NCBI RefSeq assembly: GCF_020421205.1
Contig: NZ_JAIZZH010000001.1
Location: 975,691-1,039,690 of the forward strand
Length of the DNA stretch: 64,000 nucleotides
Origin: Hymenobacter pini
GTDB taxonomy: Bacteria; Bacteroidota; Bacteroidia; Cytophagales; Hymenobacteraceae
Reading direction: 5' to 3'
In this document: piece after piece, positions 63,975 through 64,000 of the stretch
Position numbering within the stretch: the stretch's first letter is position 1
How the letters are laid out: each line of letters starts with the position of its first letter
Made by a program: the position numbers and the translations under genes
The notes under the pieces: model-generated
The model's database searches: none
What the model was told of the DNA's origin: nothing
What the model saw: the letters and a program-made list of their open reading frames with translations, nothing else

Positions 63975-64000
63975 CTGGCTTTCTAACTTACGCTCTACTT

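Overview
The window looks like chromosomal DNA of a GC-rich member of the Bacteroidota, most likely Hymenobacter or a close relative in the Cytophagales. This rests on a very large secreted protein with a type IX secretion C-terminal sorting domain, a TonB-dependent receptor, many putative TAnnTTTG (-7) promoter boxes of the Bacteroidota sigma factor just upstream of genes, scarce Shine-Dalgarno sequences, a split transketolase, and many dispersed palindromic intergenic repeats. No rRNA, tRNA, CRISPR array, transposase or prophage gene was recognised. The species assignment is inference.

Region 1 (1-9566) is a surface-glycan island. A minus-strand block carries a complete pseudaminic acid (CMP-Pse5Ac7Ac) pathway: pseB, pseC, pseF, a pseG-pseH fusion, a DUF4328 membrane protein, and pseI, which is cut by the window edge. 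A FkbH-like HAD protein runs divergently from pseB, and a family 4 glycosyltransferase follows. Spacers here contain palindromes, a terminator-like hairpin between pseB and pseC, and a 230-bp G-rich/C-rich hairpin between pseC and pseF.

Region 2 (9.7-28.1 kb) mixes housekeeping and signalling genes: ffh, a glycine-zipper membrane protein, the 1319-aa type IX secreted adhesin-like protein, an NFACT (Rqc2/FbpA-type) protein, a small lipoprotein, a PhnP-like metallo-beta-lactamase-fold hydrolase, a CheY-like regulator, a 1361-aa hybrid sensor kinase, a glycosyltransferase coupled to miaA, an outer-membrane-type protein, and pfkA.

Region 3 (28.3-42.6 kb) holds a TerB-like protein and a class III aminotransferase that share a 37-bp-arm palindrome; an ECF sigma / putative anti-sigma / Spy-like periplasmic operon; a zinc-ribbon protein; a DUF481-like outer membrane protein divergent from a ClC chloride transporter; and the two transketolase halves. 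Between the halves sits a translationally coupled vWA - membrane protein - phytanoyl-CoA-dioxygenase-like trio. bcp, a lipocalin and a lipoprotein follow.

Region 4 (42.8-64 kb) contains an M23 peptidase, a fumarylacetoacetase-family enzyme, an M48 lipoprotein protease with two small downstream genes, a roadblock protein, an alpha/beta hydrolase, mpl, dnaB interrupted by a 342-aa intein with a LAGLIDADG endonuclease, gltD/gltB, and a single-domain ModE-like regulator followed by a TonB-dependent receptor. The receptor's promoter carries a 24-bp ModE-type palindrome laid over the -7 box. That last module and the intein are the most interesting parts of the window.
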